A stretch of 64,000 nt of DNA from Marisa cornuarietis (taxonomy: Eukaryota; Mollusca; Gastropoda; Architaenioglossa; Ampullariidae), in NCBI GenBank assembly GCA_004794655.1, contig SMMW01000622.1, positions 3,657,501-3,721,500 of the forward strand, read 5' to 3'. Position numbers and translations under genes: made by a program. Positions 12,851 through 26,400 of the stretch are shown piece after piece; positions within the stretch are counted from its first letter, which is position 1; every line of letters starts with the position of its first letter. The notes beneath the pieces were generated by a model. It made no database searches. It worked only from the letters and a program-made list of their open reading frames with translations, and was not told the DNA's origin.

Positions 12851-14680
12851 ACCAGTTTTGTAAGACTTAACAGGCAAAGACAAATGCAAATGCTGACCTA
12901 TTTACACCTGCAATTCTGATTAGTAACTAGGATTTTACAGCAAGGATTCTAAAAATGGTGACACGTGATTATATAATGGCTTTTATTTCTATTAATGGCT
13001 TTGAATGAGGGAATTTTATTGATTAGTCCTGTTTGCATTGCCATAATCTGACTCTCATATGTTCAATATTAAACTTGTATGAATAATGCACTACAAAATA
13101 ACCCTCAGAGCTCACAAATGTATGGCTTAGCCACTATGATACTTCTCTTAGTATTATAATAAATAAATGCTGAAAGAAAGAAATCTCCAACTGTACGTTG
13201 CACTCAAACATGCCACTGAAGAAGTCAAGTTGTTCAGCTGCAGCTGTGCCATTTTTGTGCATCTTTTTTCTTTTATTACTTACCATATATTACCTAAATA
13301 CCAAGGTAAAAATAATGGGAAAAGTTTATCCCTGATCCTTTTCAGTCGTTGGGGCTTGAGGTGTTAGAGACCATTTTATCTTAGGGCACACTTATGTGAG
13401 AACAGTACCCATTTTCTCTCCATCACTGTTATGTGGAAACTGTTCACAGCCTTACTTTCTGGCTTGGCATAAAAACACCAATCACCACCCCTCTCTCTTT
13501 CTGCCTTACCTTTCCCAACCCTCTATGGAGTGAGGTATCTAGCCCCGACAGGTGGGTCAGCTGGTGGAAATTTGCTGATCACAAACTAGCATGCTGCCAG
13601 GCTTGAATGTCAGTCCTCTAATGACTCAGTTATCTACTTCCCTAAACAGTAAGATCTAATACAGTAAATCAAACTTAATTATGATTATCATACTCTTGCC
13701 TGAAACATTATTTTTATATGCTTTTAAAAGTTATTACTCGTAAAATTTACTAATCCGATTCATATTTTTCTTGTCCTCTTGACTGTTACCAAGAGAGAAA
13801 CAATGCCCCCTGAAACAATGAAAAGGCTAGAAGTCCTGGCTGAAAGATGAAGTAGCAATGAGTTGGCGGTAGCCTTTGTTTCTGAATTTAGGGTTTCAGA
13901 TAAAGAGTTATTTCAAAGAAATGAAATGTGGAGTATTAAGTGCTGCAAAGGAAGAATTTTTAGACCACTTTCTCATGAATATCCAGATTGCAATCAAAAC
14001 ATCAGAAAACAAATGAAAAAAATTAATCAGATCTGAAAATGCCAGTCACATCATGACTGAGAAACAGACAAGCCTTTTGAGCTTATACTTAAATTGCTTA
14101 AAATTTAAATTACTTGGATTGTAAACGTTTTTAAAAGCTATATAAAAATATTAATAATAATTTCATGCACATTTCAGAGACCTCAGACTGTTTACTAAAT
14201 GATTTGAATACATTTATATTTTACAAGCAAAATATGGTGTTTGTGTTTACTCTGCACAACCAAGATTTTCTCTCAGTTTATTTGTAATGTTTCAGCTTTA
14301 AATGGGTAATAGAAGCAGAAAGATAAGGAGGAATTAAGACTCATTTATGGCCATACCAAACATGATGATCCACACAGCCAGCAGAATGATTTTGCTTACA
14401 ACACTAACAATTATCAACAAACTGTTCTGTTTGAAAATATTTCATATTTAACAGAAAAGACTTACTGAAAAAATTATTCTTTTGAAATAATGACTGGCAA
14501 CAGAAAAAAATTGACAATATCCAGCCTGCTCTATTACCAAGCCAGATGATTCAGCAGCAATGACAAACTGCAGCTTGGAGCTATTCTCAGTCAAATCATC
14601 AACATAACTGTTTCCTTTATCAACTGCAATATTAATGTTAAACAACCCATACTCTTCCGCACAGGCAGCTCCAAACTGAC
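12851..14680. other. AT-rich non-coding sequence downstream of the RING2 gene
   Basis: No gene is supported. A second SINE-like fragment may lie near 13530-13640, with a B-box-like 'ggcttgaatgtc'. Part of this region could be an extended 3' UTR of the RING2 gene, but a proximal polyadenylation signal at 14686-14681 makes that unnecessary. Confidence 0.45.
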
Positions 14681-14686
14681 TTTATT
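14681..14686 (-). terminator. Candidate polyadenylation signal of the RING2 gene
   Basis: AATAAA on the minus strand, about 150 nt after the stop codon at 14839. Confidence 0.45.
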
Positions 14687-14838
14687 TTCTGCAATTAAAA
14701 CTGGTCACCACTCACTAGTCTGCTTGTCCTCTACTAAATTCCTTGGCCTTGAGTTCTTTTCCTTAGAGTGAATCTGCTCTTCTGTGGCACATAATAGTTT
14801 TTGAAAATGCAATGGACTTTTCTCCAGGAACACACTGT

Positions 14839-16807
14839 TTACTTCTCACCAGCTCCAATCTTCAACTGGGATGGCTCACCAGCCCTGGACTGCACCCGGT
14901 AAAACATCTCAAGTGGCTTATTCACTCTCCAGTACTTTTCATTTACCTGCTCCAATGGCATGGAGCCATTCAATGATGTCAATACACCTGGCTGACTAGC
15001 AATGTAAATGGTATATTTATCTTCTGCACTGGCACCAGCTGGAACACAAAACAGTTATAAATTATTTAGGAAACTTATGATTATTTGGCACACTTCTTAA
15101 GAAGAGAATATTAGAAGACATCAAGTCTGCTTGTCTTCTGATACAAAGCAGCAGCATTTGCCTCACCACACCACCATAAAACTTAGACATATTACATTGT
15201 TCAGGTTATATACTTAACCACTAATTCCTAACTCAGAGCAAAAGACAAAATATAACAGAAAAATCTTATTCAAATACACATATTCTATAATTACCTCTTG
15301 CACCATTCTCCATGTTTTGAGCATCCAGAGACAAGCGAATGGCAAGATACTTAGAAAGATGGTCAACTGCAATAAAATCAATAAAATCTTTCACACTTGC
15401 ATTATGGTCTTCACAAGTTTAAATTCTTTACAAAAGCCTCCATGTCTTACTAAAACAATAATTTACAACTAAGAATGAGGTCATCTTTTCAATTTCATAA
15501 TTTTTAAAAAAATCTGTACACTGCAAATACATTTAAGTGAGTAACAGTATACTAGCAAAAGAGGAAGCATTTTTTAATCTACCTAAATTTCTGGAACTCA
15601 CAATGGCAACTAAATTAATGGCCTTTAAATTTGTTCCATCTGACCTCAGCATATTTTAAATGTTTTTACAGAGCATTGCAAATGAAAGTTGTTAATTGCT
15701 TCATGCTAAAATGTTAGCTTTTCACATATCTACTTGTTTTGAATTTTCTTTATGTGATCACTGATAGAAGACTGAAAACACTCAAATAATAATGCTGTTT
15801 ATCTTACCAGTGGTTTCCTTACTCTCAGCACCTCAAAATATTTCCACTAGTCTGATTTTTTTCTGTGTTGACCATGTTCTACAATTACTGAAGAATATCC
15901 TTTGATGTCTACTTTCATTTAAATATGCAAACCTCTAAGAGAACTGATCATCAAAATTATTTTCTGTTTGCTGTATTTTGAAGAATTTTTGACTAAGTCA
16001 ATATACAAGCACAAATACAATACCTGTAGCATTTGCCGTTGTTTTGATATAGCGTGTCTGTCCTGGTAAATCCCCATCCACCTCCTGGGGATGTGGCCTG
16101 AATACAAGTTCAATCTCACTTACTGCTGGTGTGGCTTCTGGTGCATTCTCAGGAATGCTGGTCTCTCCCATAGAGTTCTCAGTGCTGGAATCATCTGAAT
16201 ACGGCCTAAATCTCTTTCGGGGTGTAGTGTCATTTGATGCCGACTCGTCTTGAAGGTCGTCGTGATGATTTTCGTTCTCCACACCGTCAACCTCTCCTTC
16301 GCCATCGATTGGAGTCGTGGTACCATCAGAAGCATGTTTCCTAACCCTCTGCGCACGATTTAAAGACTGAAGGCGTAGCCCTTCCTCAATGCTTTGTCGC
16401 AGAGCTGCTGTGTTGTGGTGCTGATTTAATTTGGCTAGTACTCTCTCTTGGTGCTCCTCGTATTCCTCTCGACTCGGATAGATTTTTGAGATAAGAGCAT
16501 CAAAATTTGGATCTGGTCGAAGTGATCTTTTAGACACAAGTTTTTTCCTGCAAGTTGGACACTCTTTATTGCCACTTCTCAGAGCAGTAATGATGCAGTC
16601 TTGGCAGAAACGATGTAAACACTCCTTTGTAGTCATTGTACTTTTCAGCATATCCAAACATATTGGGCACATTAATTCGCTATGCAAACTACGTGGAGAG
16701 ACCGCAATCTCAGTATTGTCGGTGATAGCTTCTTGCGGTGTTCTGTGAAGCTCATAAAGGCTCAGTTCCCAGGTTTTGTTAGGCGCGTGAGCAACTTCGT
16801 TCGCCAT
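14839..16807 (-). CDS. RNF2: RING2/RING1B-like Polycomb E3 ubiquitin ligase
   Basis: The coding exons on the minus strand are 16807-16024, 15366-15295 and 15038-14839. They total 1056 nt (351 aa) and join in frame through CTACAG|GTATTG, tattgcag|TTGACC, AAGAG|GTAATT and ttccag|CTGGTG. The N-terminal C3HC4 RING is clear: Cys47, Cys50, Cys63, His65, Cys68, Cys71, Cys83 and Cys86 within [20 protein letters not shown] and the following residues. The linker '[20 protein letters not shown]' is the classic RING1/RING2 sequence. A variable acidic middle follows, then the C-terminal RAWUL domain from about residue 232 (ELVFRPHP) through [14 protein letters not shown] to FYRVQ. RING2 is the catalytic subunit of PRC1, which monoubiquitinates histone H2A in the nucleus. 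Vertebrate RING2 is about 336 aa. Invertebrates usually have one RING1/RING2 gene, so orthology to RNF2 versus RING1 is not resolved. It shares a short upstream region with E4F1. Confidence 0.95.
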
Positions 16808-17035
16808 CTTGCGACTTTACGGTTATGGTACGCATGCGCAATGGGAAGTTGTTTTCGAGGGAGAATGTCAAAACCACTGAGGTCAAAATTCTCGCATGAA
16901 TATGATAGGAGAGTCCACAATGATCAGGCACAGATCGTCTATTTGATTTTTTTTTCGAAGATCGTTTAAACTATTTAACTATAAAATTGGTGTACATTTG
17001 AGAATGTATACCCTGGTCTATGCATTAATTATAAT

Positions 17036-17066
<31 letters not shown>

Positions 17067-17218
17067 GTGGACATCTTGTCTGGTGATCATTTTTTTCTAC
17101 CCGTCCTCCTTTCTCTCGCTCTCTCGCTCACACATTCACTTCTCCCTTAGTTTTTTTTCATGCTATGCTTCGTCTGATACTTTTCGATTTAAGTGTATTT
17201 ATCACGATGATGATGATG

Positions 17219-17251
<33 letters not shown>

Positions 17252-17427
17252 TCCCTACACACGCATTGTCTCGCTTCATTAAAATAATATTAATCAAGGA
17301 AGCATTCGTCACTTTCGGTTTTTCAAACCCCACGGCTTTGATACGATCCCCTTCAAATAGTCGGCAAAGTCCGGAAATCCGAACGTCACAACGTAAGATT
17401 TTTGTGGGTTGTCGCAAAATCGTCACG
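16808..17427. promoter_or_regulatory. Shared divergent promoter region, RING2 / E4F1
   Basis: 620 bp separate the two start codons, which face away from each other. The interval contains an (ATC)n run at about 17041-17066 and GAT/TTA trinucleotide runs at about 17208-17250. I see no clear TATA box at either side. Bidirectional promoter use is inferred from geometry only. A plus-strand frame at 17083-17499 is a low-complexity artefact of the TTA run. Confidence 0.55.
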
Positions 17428-20400
17428 ATGGAAAAGGAGAACGACAGTCCCACGACCGACAGTATTGCTTTGTTAGAGGCTCAAGGTAGCAGACGATAAC
17501 TTACTGCAAATTAATCATTATCTCTGATATAATCATCATGGTGTGATTCTTCTGGTCCACATTATGCACTTTTATTTTTACCGTGTCTTTGGATTTTAAA
17601 AAACAACCAATATGGCTGCTACAGTCATGAAAGCGACCGTTTGAAACCAAAAGACAAGCTTCAGTTCTTGAGCGTAAAATTGTTCAACTGCACTTAAACT
17701 AATCCATCCGCAGAAAGTAGTGTAAGGAGAGTTTACTCTAGCATTGATCTGTAGGGAAATAAAACGAAAATATGGAGCCTAAAATGAGGAGCTTGCTACA
17801 CGTTTTGTTATTTTATCATATTGTATGCTATTTGGATGATAGACTAGCTTTACTTTCTTATTCTAAATCACAATTAATACTACTGGTAGAATTCGTAATA
17901 ATAGCAGAAAACTGCTTAAAACATCTGTTTGTCTGTTATGTACATCTTGCTTATACGTATCTATGACTTGTCGCGTTAAATCATTACAGGCATTCCTACC
18001 GATGATGAAGACGACGATGATATACATTTCTGCAAAAAGTGTAAACAGGTGTTCAACAAAATCGAAGCATATCTTGAGCACAAAGTCAAACATGAAAACT
18101 TTAAAGTTACCTACAATCGGGCTTCTGGTGATCGACGCATGGTTTTACCTACGCTGGTCAAGAAAGAGCAGCCAGAAACAGCACACAGCGTCGGAGACAA
18201 GGCCCATAATTTACAAAATAATGTGCATGTTGAAGATGAATCTGGAACAGGACAAAAGAAAAGAAGGCGTATGTATTTAAGTGCACTCTAAATTTTGATT
18301 TTTTTAATATATCCACACCCTCATTCACCAAACAAAAATCTGCATGTGTATTTATTGCTTTAAGTGAATTGCAAAAAACTGAGATCGAAAGAAGAGGTTC
18401 ATGTCTGTACGTAGCTTAATATATCATTATGATAATTGGACAGTCGTTTTCATGCAAATCAGATTCAAATTTCAGAAGTGCTGTTTGTATACAAAATTTT
18501 TTCAGTTAAAAAGAACTCTTTATAAGCTAAAATTTATAATTATAAATATTAATCTTATTAGTAGTAGTATGTTGTTAAACTGTGGGCCACTGAGCTTTAT
18601 ATAATCATCATATCTGTGTTGGTTACTTCCATAAAGTATTCCTTTCTATATCTGTCAATAAAGACAAAAACAGAAGTAAACCATCCTTCTTTTTATTTGC
18701 GTGACTTTATCTCATGCAAGAAATGAATATGTAAGGAATTTCTCCCTCTGAATTTGTTTTTCACTGCATAGAAAAATGCATAGATTTGCTGTTGCAGGGC
18801 GAAAAAAAAAGGTGTCCCATTTGGATGTGCAACTGATAGCAGAAAAAAGTACATACATCTGCAACAAATGTGATCGTAAATTCAACAGGTAAAGACAGAA
18901 AATAGTAGGACAGTGGTACCTCGAGGTACAAATTAAATTCGTTCCAGAGCCATGCTTGTAACTAGAAATGCTCATAACTCGAACGAATTTTCCCATTTAA
19001 AATAATGGAAATTGGATTAATCAGTTCCAGTCCTCTGACAAGTCCCCCAAATTTCCTAAATTATGACAAAATACATGTTTTTAATTAAGAAAAACACATG
19101 TAAAACTTCAAATTACGCAACAAAATAAATAAATAAAAGGAAAATGTATAAAATACAGTACTGTAATCTTACTTTGGCGACAGATGAGCCCGGCTAACGG
19201 AAAGCGGCTGAGGAGAGAGGGAGGGAGTAAGGGATACTGGCACGGAACAAAGCGTGGATACAGCCCTACAAAACTACAATTGCACTTTCTACTTTAACTG
19301 AATTCATAAAATTAAATTGTAAAAAAATAAACTTTCTTTACACAAAATTACATAAATTGTAAAAATAAACTTTCTTAAATTTAAACTTAACCTATGCTTA
19401 ACATTTACGTATGTATGATACATTTTACACTAATCATCTGTTTTTGGCTGCACTTTCGGCATCTAAAAAGGGTTGTAAAACGTTTAAACGAACAAAATAC
19501 GACTTTACACTGTGCGGTAACGTGAGAAGAGCATGTGGGGGATGCGAAAGGATTCTGGGACAGAGTGCCGATGCGCCAACTACCGATAGGATCCCAGCTG
19601 TTCGTAACTCGGAACAACATTCGTAACTCGAGCAGAAATTTTGCTCGAGCCGCTGCTTATAACTCGAAATGCACGTATGTGGAGCAGCTCGTAACTCAAG
19701 GTACCACTGTATATCATTATGCCCAACAAGAGAGAATTGATGGTCTTTTGTAGAAGATTTTAAAGGGATACGGGGAGGTATCCATTGCGTGGGAGCAAAT
19801 GGCAGCAATTGGTCTACATCAAACATCTACCAGAATATTGAACACTGCACAAATATGCAATGGTGTTCATAAATAAAGGAAGGAATAAATGTAAGATCTT
19901 TGCAAAATGGTCTTGTACTATGGGTTAGTCATATTATTCTGATGTTTCTTCTTCTCAGGAAGTTAATGATTACACAGTTAAAGTGAATGTGTTTAGTTTA
20001 GATGGAAAGTTTGGGGTTTTATTCAGGGAAGCATCTCTCAAGTGGCATCTGCAATCTGAACACAAAGAGGATGAAGATGAGGATGATGATGATGATGATG
20101 GAAATGATGGTGTGCCAGATTATAGTGATGATGCTCAAGATGAAAATTATGTGGACAAGAGCCTTGTTACTGTTAAGCGGCCAAAGTCAGATGATGACTA
20201 TGGATCAAGGCCCTTTACCTGTGATGTTTGCAGCATGAAATTTAAGGAGGCAAGTCACCATTTAATTGCTTAAACTGTGATTGACTTCAGCAATTTTTAA
20301 ATTCACCACATTACTCTCAACACATTCTTTATCTTTAATAGCTTTCTTTTATTTTTTTTAAGTTTTTTGCATCTGTATGTTCATGTATGAGTGTGGGCAT

Positions 20401-23400
20401 GTGAGAGTGATAAAGATTTGCATATCTTCATCATATCTTCAATTTAGTTCTCTAAGACTTTTCATAATTTAAACAAAAAAGTTTTTTGCCCTGAAATTGG
20501 CAGCTTCCAGTTCTCAAAGCTCACATGCTGACCCACTCCAATGTACGACAGTACAGATGTACCTATGAGGGTTGCCCATATGCTTTCAAAACCAAGGGGT
20601 CACTGACAAGGCATGTAAGAAGACACACAGGTATTGCCGAATCAAGAGTGACAACTGTGCTGCTGATAAAGCAGTAGACGAAGTGGCAGAAATCTATTTT
20701 GAAAATAGCATAAATTTTTAGCTTACGTTTTTTTGCTGTTTTTTTAATTACGTAAGAACACTTGCTCAAACAAAACAGGCTTTGTTTAAATGCTACACTG
20801 TAGTCTGTAATTTTTTTCATTTTGTACTCTGACACTAATGTTATCCAAATAGTATAATGACTTTAGAAAAACTCTCCATCTTTACTGAGCATTTGCTGAA
20901 CATCTCTTTTATTTATTTTTTTATAATAACCGTTAATTATGGATATGTGTTGTAGAAAATTTATTTCATACATGTTATTTTAGACACCTTTATGAAACAG
21001 TCGTTGGCAGACATCATTTATCAATCATAGATGTTTTCTCTAGAATATGTGAGTGCTGTGAAACAGAAAATATAGATAAAGTGAAAATATTGTTAATATT
21101 TACATACTAATACTATGTGAATCGCATGCCCATAATTAACATTTTTTTAGGAGAAAGACCATACTCCTGTGAAGCATGTGGCCGCAAATTTGCAGAGTCT
21201 GGTGCATTAACAAGGCATATGCGTGCAAGGTTTGTTGCTAAAAACATATTTTAAAAAAGCATTTTATATATAGTTATTATCATTACATGCATACATATAT
21301 TATGTTGAGGTGTATTTTTACTAGGAGAATGATGTATTTTTGATAGGAGAATTATGTTTTCAAAGAAATAATCATTTTAAGGATCATGAAATGATTTGAT
21401 CTGACCCTACCAAGGCATCTGCAGGGTATTTAGAAACTAGTTAGAAATTTAGTTGCTTATTTCATAGCAGCCTAAATTCCTTTAAAGGCAATCATAATAA
21501 CACAAAATTTGAGAGACAAGCAAGGAATATCCATTATGAGATGCAGCCCATCAGACTATATAGCAGTGACTTGGAGAACAGTTAGTTCCAGGCAGGCTGG
21601 GAGTGTACATGTTGCAAAAGTGTTAAAACACTGTGGCAAAAACTATGACTTGACCAAATAAATCAGGCTAATTTTTAAATTCATAATTGTGCATGATACA
21701 AATATTCAAATGGCCCTTAGCAAGCAAAAGTTTGCATTTATTATTATTATTTCTCTGTATAAAGGTATTCAACCACATTTTCTCGAGCCACACCCAGCAT
21801 ACAGGCAAAAATGCTATGTTTAATAAAATTTGAGAAAATATTAACTTTTCAGGTTGTGCACTGTGTAAATATTGTTGTTACTTTGTGTAGGATGAGATTT
21901 GTTCTTCTTTCTTAAATTGCAATTTTAGGAGATACTTTTAAATGGACATAATTTCAGGAATCCCTGTACCTCAAAGACAGATGCAGACTTGCCACGTTAC
22001 GGCAAAAAGTGGTCCTATGTGCCAAACATTCCAGCAGTTATTGGTAGTGAGGATGGAGTGACAGATGAATTTCTGCCTGTGGTGCCTGGTGACACTGTGA
22101 CCCTCGTGCAGGAGGGTGAGGATGGGGAGCAGATTATCACCCAAGCACAGATTATCAGCAGCAGTGAGGATGTTGGGGCATTCGAAATGGAGGTGATATG
22201 TTGAATCCATGCCAAGCAGTTAAACATTCTGTGAGAGAGAATGACAATGAATTTAGAATAAATTGTTCAGAATAGAAAGTGTGAAATATCAGGTAATGCC
22301 AGAGGAGACTGATTCCCTCCCCTTTGATGCTTTGCAGATGGAGGAAGGAGAGATTAAAGAGAGTGAAGTGGAAGACACGACTGCTGATTTTGAAAATCTG
22401 GCATCAACACAATGCAGGGTATGTTTATTGAAAACTGGATGGTCCTTTGAAATATGCACATTATATAGCAGTAGAAACAAAGGTGCTTGCAAATATCATT
22501 TTCAAGCTGCACTGCTTATTTGATGTCCTGTCTGGGAATAAAAACAACAATTTTTTTAATTACAAAATCAAACCTATATTTTCTAAACCTTTTTTTTTTC
22601 AGGTATGCAAGGAAGAGTGTGTAGAATTAGAAGCATTGAGGATTCACCTACGTACACACCTTGCAGACCTAAATTTTCGCTGTAGCCTCTGTCATTTTGT
22701 GGCAGAGGCCAGAGAGGACCTGCAAACCCATCTGCAGTCTAAGCATCTCAGCCAAATCAAGGTTAGTAGCTTTGTGTCATTTATTTTTGGGCAGTGGTAT
22801 ACTCCCAACAGAGTTTTCATTTAAATACTGTGAGTGCACAAAGAACTTTTAAGGAACACAAACTATGTTATGATAAACAGCAGACAGTATGTTTTCTATC
22901 CAGGGAATAGATACAAATTCATTGCTCCCATCTCATGGAACTTCTGTTGAAAACCCCAGGCAAGATATTACGCCTAAAACTGAAAGGTAAAATAAGTGCA
23001 CATTTTCCAGTTCATTTGTAGACTGTATGTCATTTAAGTTTTATTATTCATCTGGGTGTTCTTTCAGAAAACTTTAATAATACACTTTAGTGCAAGACCT
23101 GTAAAGCTGTTTAAAACAATGCAGTGCATGTACCCTTTTTCTTTAGCAACACAGCAGAATGATGAATAGAAAATAATGTAATTCTTTCAATAAAATTTAA
23201 GACAAATTTTTAATTCTAAGATCTGCTTTTGGTTAAAAATATGATGATGAAAAGTTGGAAAAAGCAACCCCATGTAAAATTAATTGTTTTTAAAGACATA
23301 AATATGTTAGTCATCTCCCCTGACTATTGATGACAGAGAGGCACAAATCGCTGTAAAGCAGTTACTGGAGCTGGCTCAAGATACAGGCCCTGATATTCAG

Positions 23401-26400
23401 GTGCATGAGTCATTGAGTGTCCGCGCCATTTGCCGCTGCCCCGTCTGCAATCGAGCTTTCCGTGGTGCCAGCTACATGCGCCAGCACATGAAGAGTCACA
23501 CAGGTTTAAAATTCACCATTGCTGTCTTGTGCAAGGATATACTCATCTTAAGGCCTATTCTCACACTGCAATGTTTTCAGGGCTTGCGTGTGCAAGATTT
23601 TGCCTGCTAGGCACCGTTCTACTCTCACGTAGCAAGGGCACTCGCTAGTGTCCTGCGAGGTGATGTCACTCGCACAGCACATTGTGGGTAGTCGACAAAA
23701 TGGCAGACAATCAGATACTTTCGGAAGCTACTGCTGCTACGTTAATAATATTGTCTGATGAAATAGGGAGAGAGAAAGGAAGAAAAAAAGATGTGGGTGA
23801 GGGGTGGGTAGCGCAAAGGAGTCGCTTAAGTGCCTTATTTTCATGTCCTCTAAAAGAAATATCTTCGGAAGACTCGGAGAGAATGCAGACGCATTTTGCG
23901 AATGCCGTCTGCAGCGTTTGAAGAACTTTTATATATGATTGAGGCTGCCCAGAGCACGAGCAATTTCAATTCAGGCATTCTTGGCCTTATCTCGGATTGG
24001 CAGTGTCGAACAGACAGAGGTAGTTTTCCCACATACAAATCATACTCGTACACCTTTCCTCTGACCACATCGCCATTTTCTAATTTGGAGATAAAAGTGA
24101 GCTGACTGTGTTCAAGCATTCCGATTGGCTACAGCCATGTAATGTAGGTCAGGCTCTGCAAGAAAATAGAATCGCCTCCTATCCGTGAAAACCTTGATGC
24201 AAAGCCCCCACCCAGCCGTGTGCAAAACTCGGAAAGGTCCTAGCAGGGCCTACAAACCCAGTGTGAGAATAGGCCTTTATTAACTAAATGAAGTGTAAAA
24301 TATACCACATTACCATGGCCATATTTTAATTACTTTAGTTTTGCTACTGAACCATAGTAGTAGCTACCGCTACCTCAAATTCATAGCTATGAGCACTGAA
24401 TTAGTATTTCCTGTTTAATCATCTGTTTCTTGTTCTCATTCTTTTGCTGTTTTAGCATGTCTTTTGAAAGGTTTTCTCTTTTGGCAAGCTGCCATTTCCA
24501 TGTTAAGATATATATTTACTACTCTTTCTGTCAATAACTAAGTGTATTAACATAGTATTTCATCACCCAGTAACCAGTAAATTAAAAAATTTCTTATTTA
24601 ATTGGCTTTAAGACATTATCTGCTTTTTTCAGCGTCTAGAGGCACATCAAGAAAAGTAGAATTAAAATTGTTTTTACTTTATTTGCATAAACATGGATTG
24701 TCTGGTTCATAGGTGACAGACCACACATCTGTTCCATATGTCCCAAGAGTTTCACAACAAAAGATGCACTCAACAAACACTTGGTTGTGCACACGGATGA
24801 TCGCAACTTCAAGTGTGGGGTGTGTGGCAAACTTTTTAAGCGTATTGGTCATGTGAAGGAACATCTCAAGATTCATAATTCAGATAGGCCATTTGCCTGT
24901 ACGTTTTGTGACAAGGCCTTCAAGACTCATGTAAGTACCTCTCTTTTACTACCTCTACTTTAGCACCTCACCTTCACTACCATAACCACCCTTACACCAC
25001 CATTCTAACCACCACCATCAGCTTCTTGATCATTTTCACTTTTTTAGTTTTTCCCAAGTTTTCTGTAGTAAAATTGGGTCAGATGGATTGTAACAGATTA
25101 AATTGTTACTAAATCCACTTTTAAAAGTCTGTATGCCTAAGAGGAATCACAGGAAACTGACTGTTTTGCAGTTGAAAAAAAACCTCATTACACAAAAACA
25201 GCACAAAATATGAAACCACAGTAAACAAAATTGTTACATCTTTAACGAGCAGAAATTAAAAATTTTGCTTACTTGTTTGCATATTGCTAAAAAAAAAAAA
25301 CTCTTGAATAGCCATTTTACAATTTCAAATGCTTCACGAATGAACCAGTAATATAGTTTTAATTAGATATACATAGGTACTGTAAAGATAAATTCACAAA
25401 AACAGTTCATAATGCATGATTCTGTACTTTTGTATGCATTGTAAGGTTTCTAGAATCTGTTATAAAATATAAAATATGTAAATTATTCCTGAAAAATCTA
25501 GGTTGCTGTTTCATCAAAGCATAGGCATACATTGTCACTATTGCTAGTCAAATACGTGAACAATATGAATGGTAGAAATTGTACAGTACAGTAAAAGCTA
25601 CAGATAATATGGAACAGTAGCAGACTGAAGCTAGTGGCCTAAAACTCCAGCTGTTTCTTGAGCAAGAAATGTTTTAAGGGCATGTTTGAAAGGCTGTATT
25701 GTCTGGTGTTGGTTTATTCAAGGGAAGGAATTCCAGTAAGTTGATGTTGAAAGGGCAAAGGTTTTTATTCTTAATATGGGAATGGAAAAGGCAGCAAGTA
25801 TCTGCAGGTATACAGAGATGCCTGCTTGGAGTGTAATGTAGTGTGTTAGAAGAAGCAAAGCCTTGCATTATGTAGCAAGCTTGTACTCTATGTGAGCTTG
25901 TGTATGAAGCCAGTGGGTAAAGTGGGTAGGAAGGGTTGTGTTTTGTGTCAAGCCAGCATCTAAGATTTTATCATGGCAAAGCAACCAGCCCTGTAAACAG
26001 GTGTCACCTGCAGAGAAAGAACATCATGCCTAAAACAAGATCAGAACCCAAGACAGCTAATCCTCACCGTGTCAGTGGCAGGCAGTAGCTGTTGCACCAC
26101 CAGACCACCCAAAAGGAAAATATGGAGAAGAGGTTTTCTAGATCGCATTTATATGCTTGGAGCATGAATTGTGCTGCTGAATTTTGCAGCTGTTTGAGTT
26201 TGTTGAGAAAATACAGAGTACAGCCAGACAAGAGAGAATTACATAAATGCACAGACATGAATGTGGTCAGTCTAAACGGAAAGATACTGATGGATTGTTA
26301 CTGATATTGCATGTGGCACAAAATATACAATTTTGCAGATGTTAGACACAAAAGTGTTTTCATAAACTGGATTTGATCACACTTTAATCTCTGCATAACA

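Noticed and set aside
17083..17499. 138-codon plus-strand frame with a Tyr run overlapping E4F1 exon 1
   Set aside because: The Tyr run is the TTA/TAT microsatellite, and the frame differs from E4F1 exon 1.
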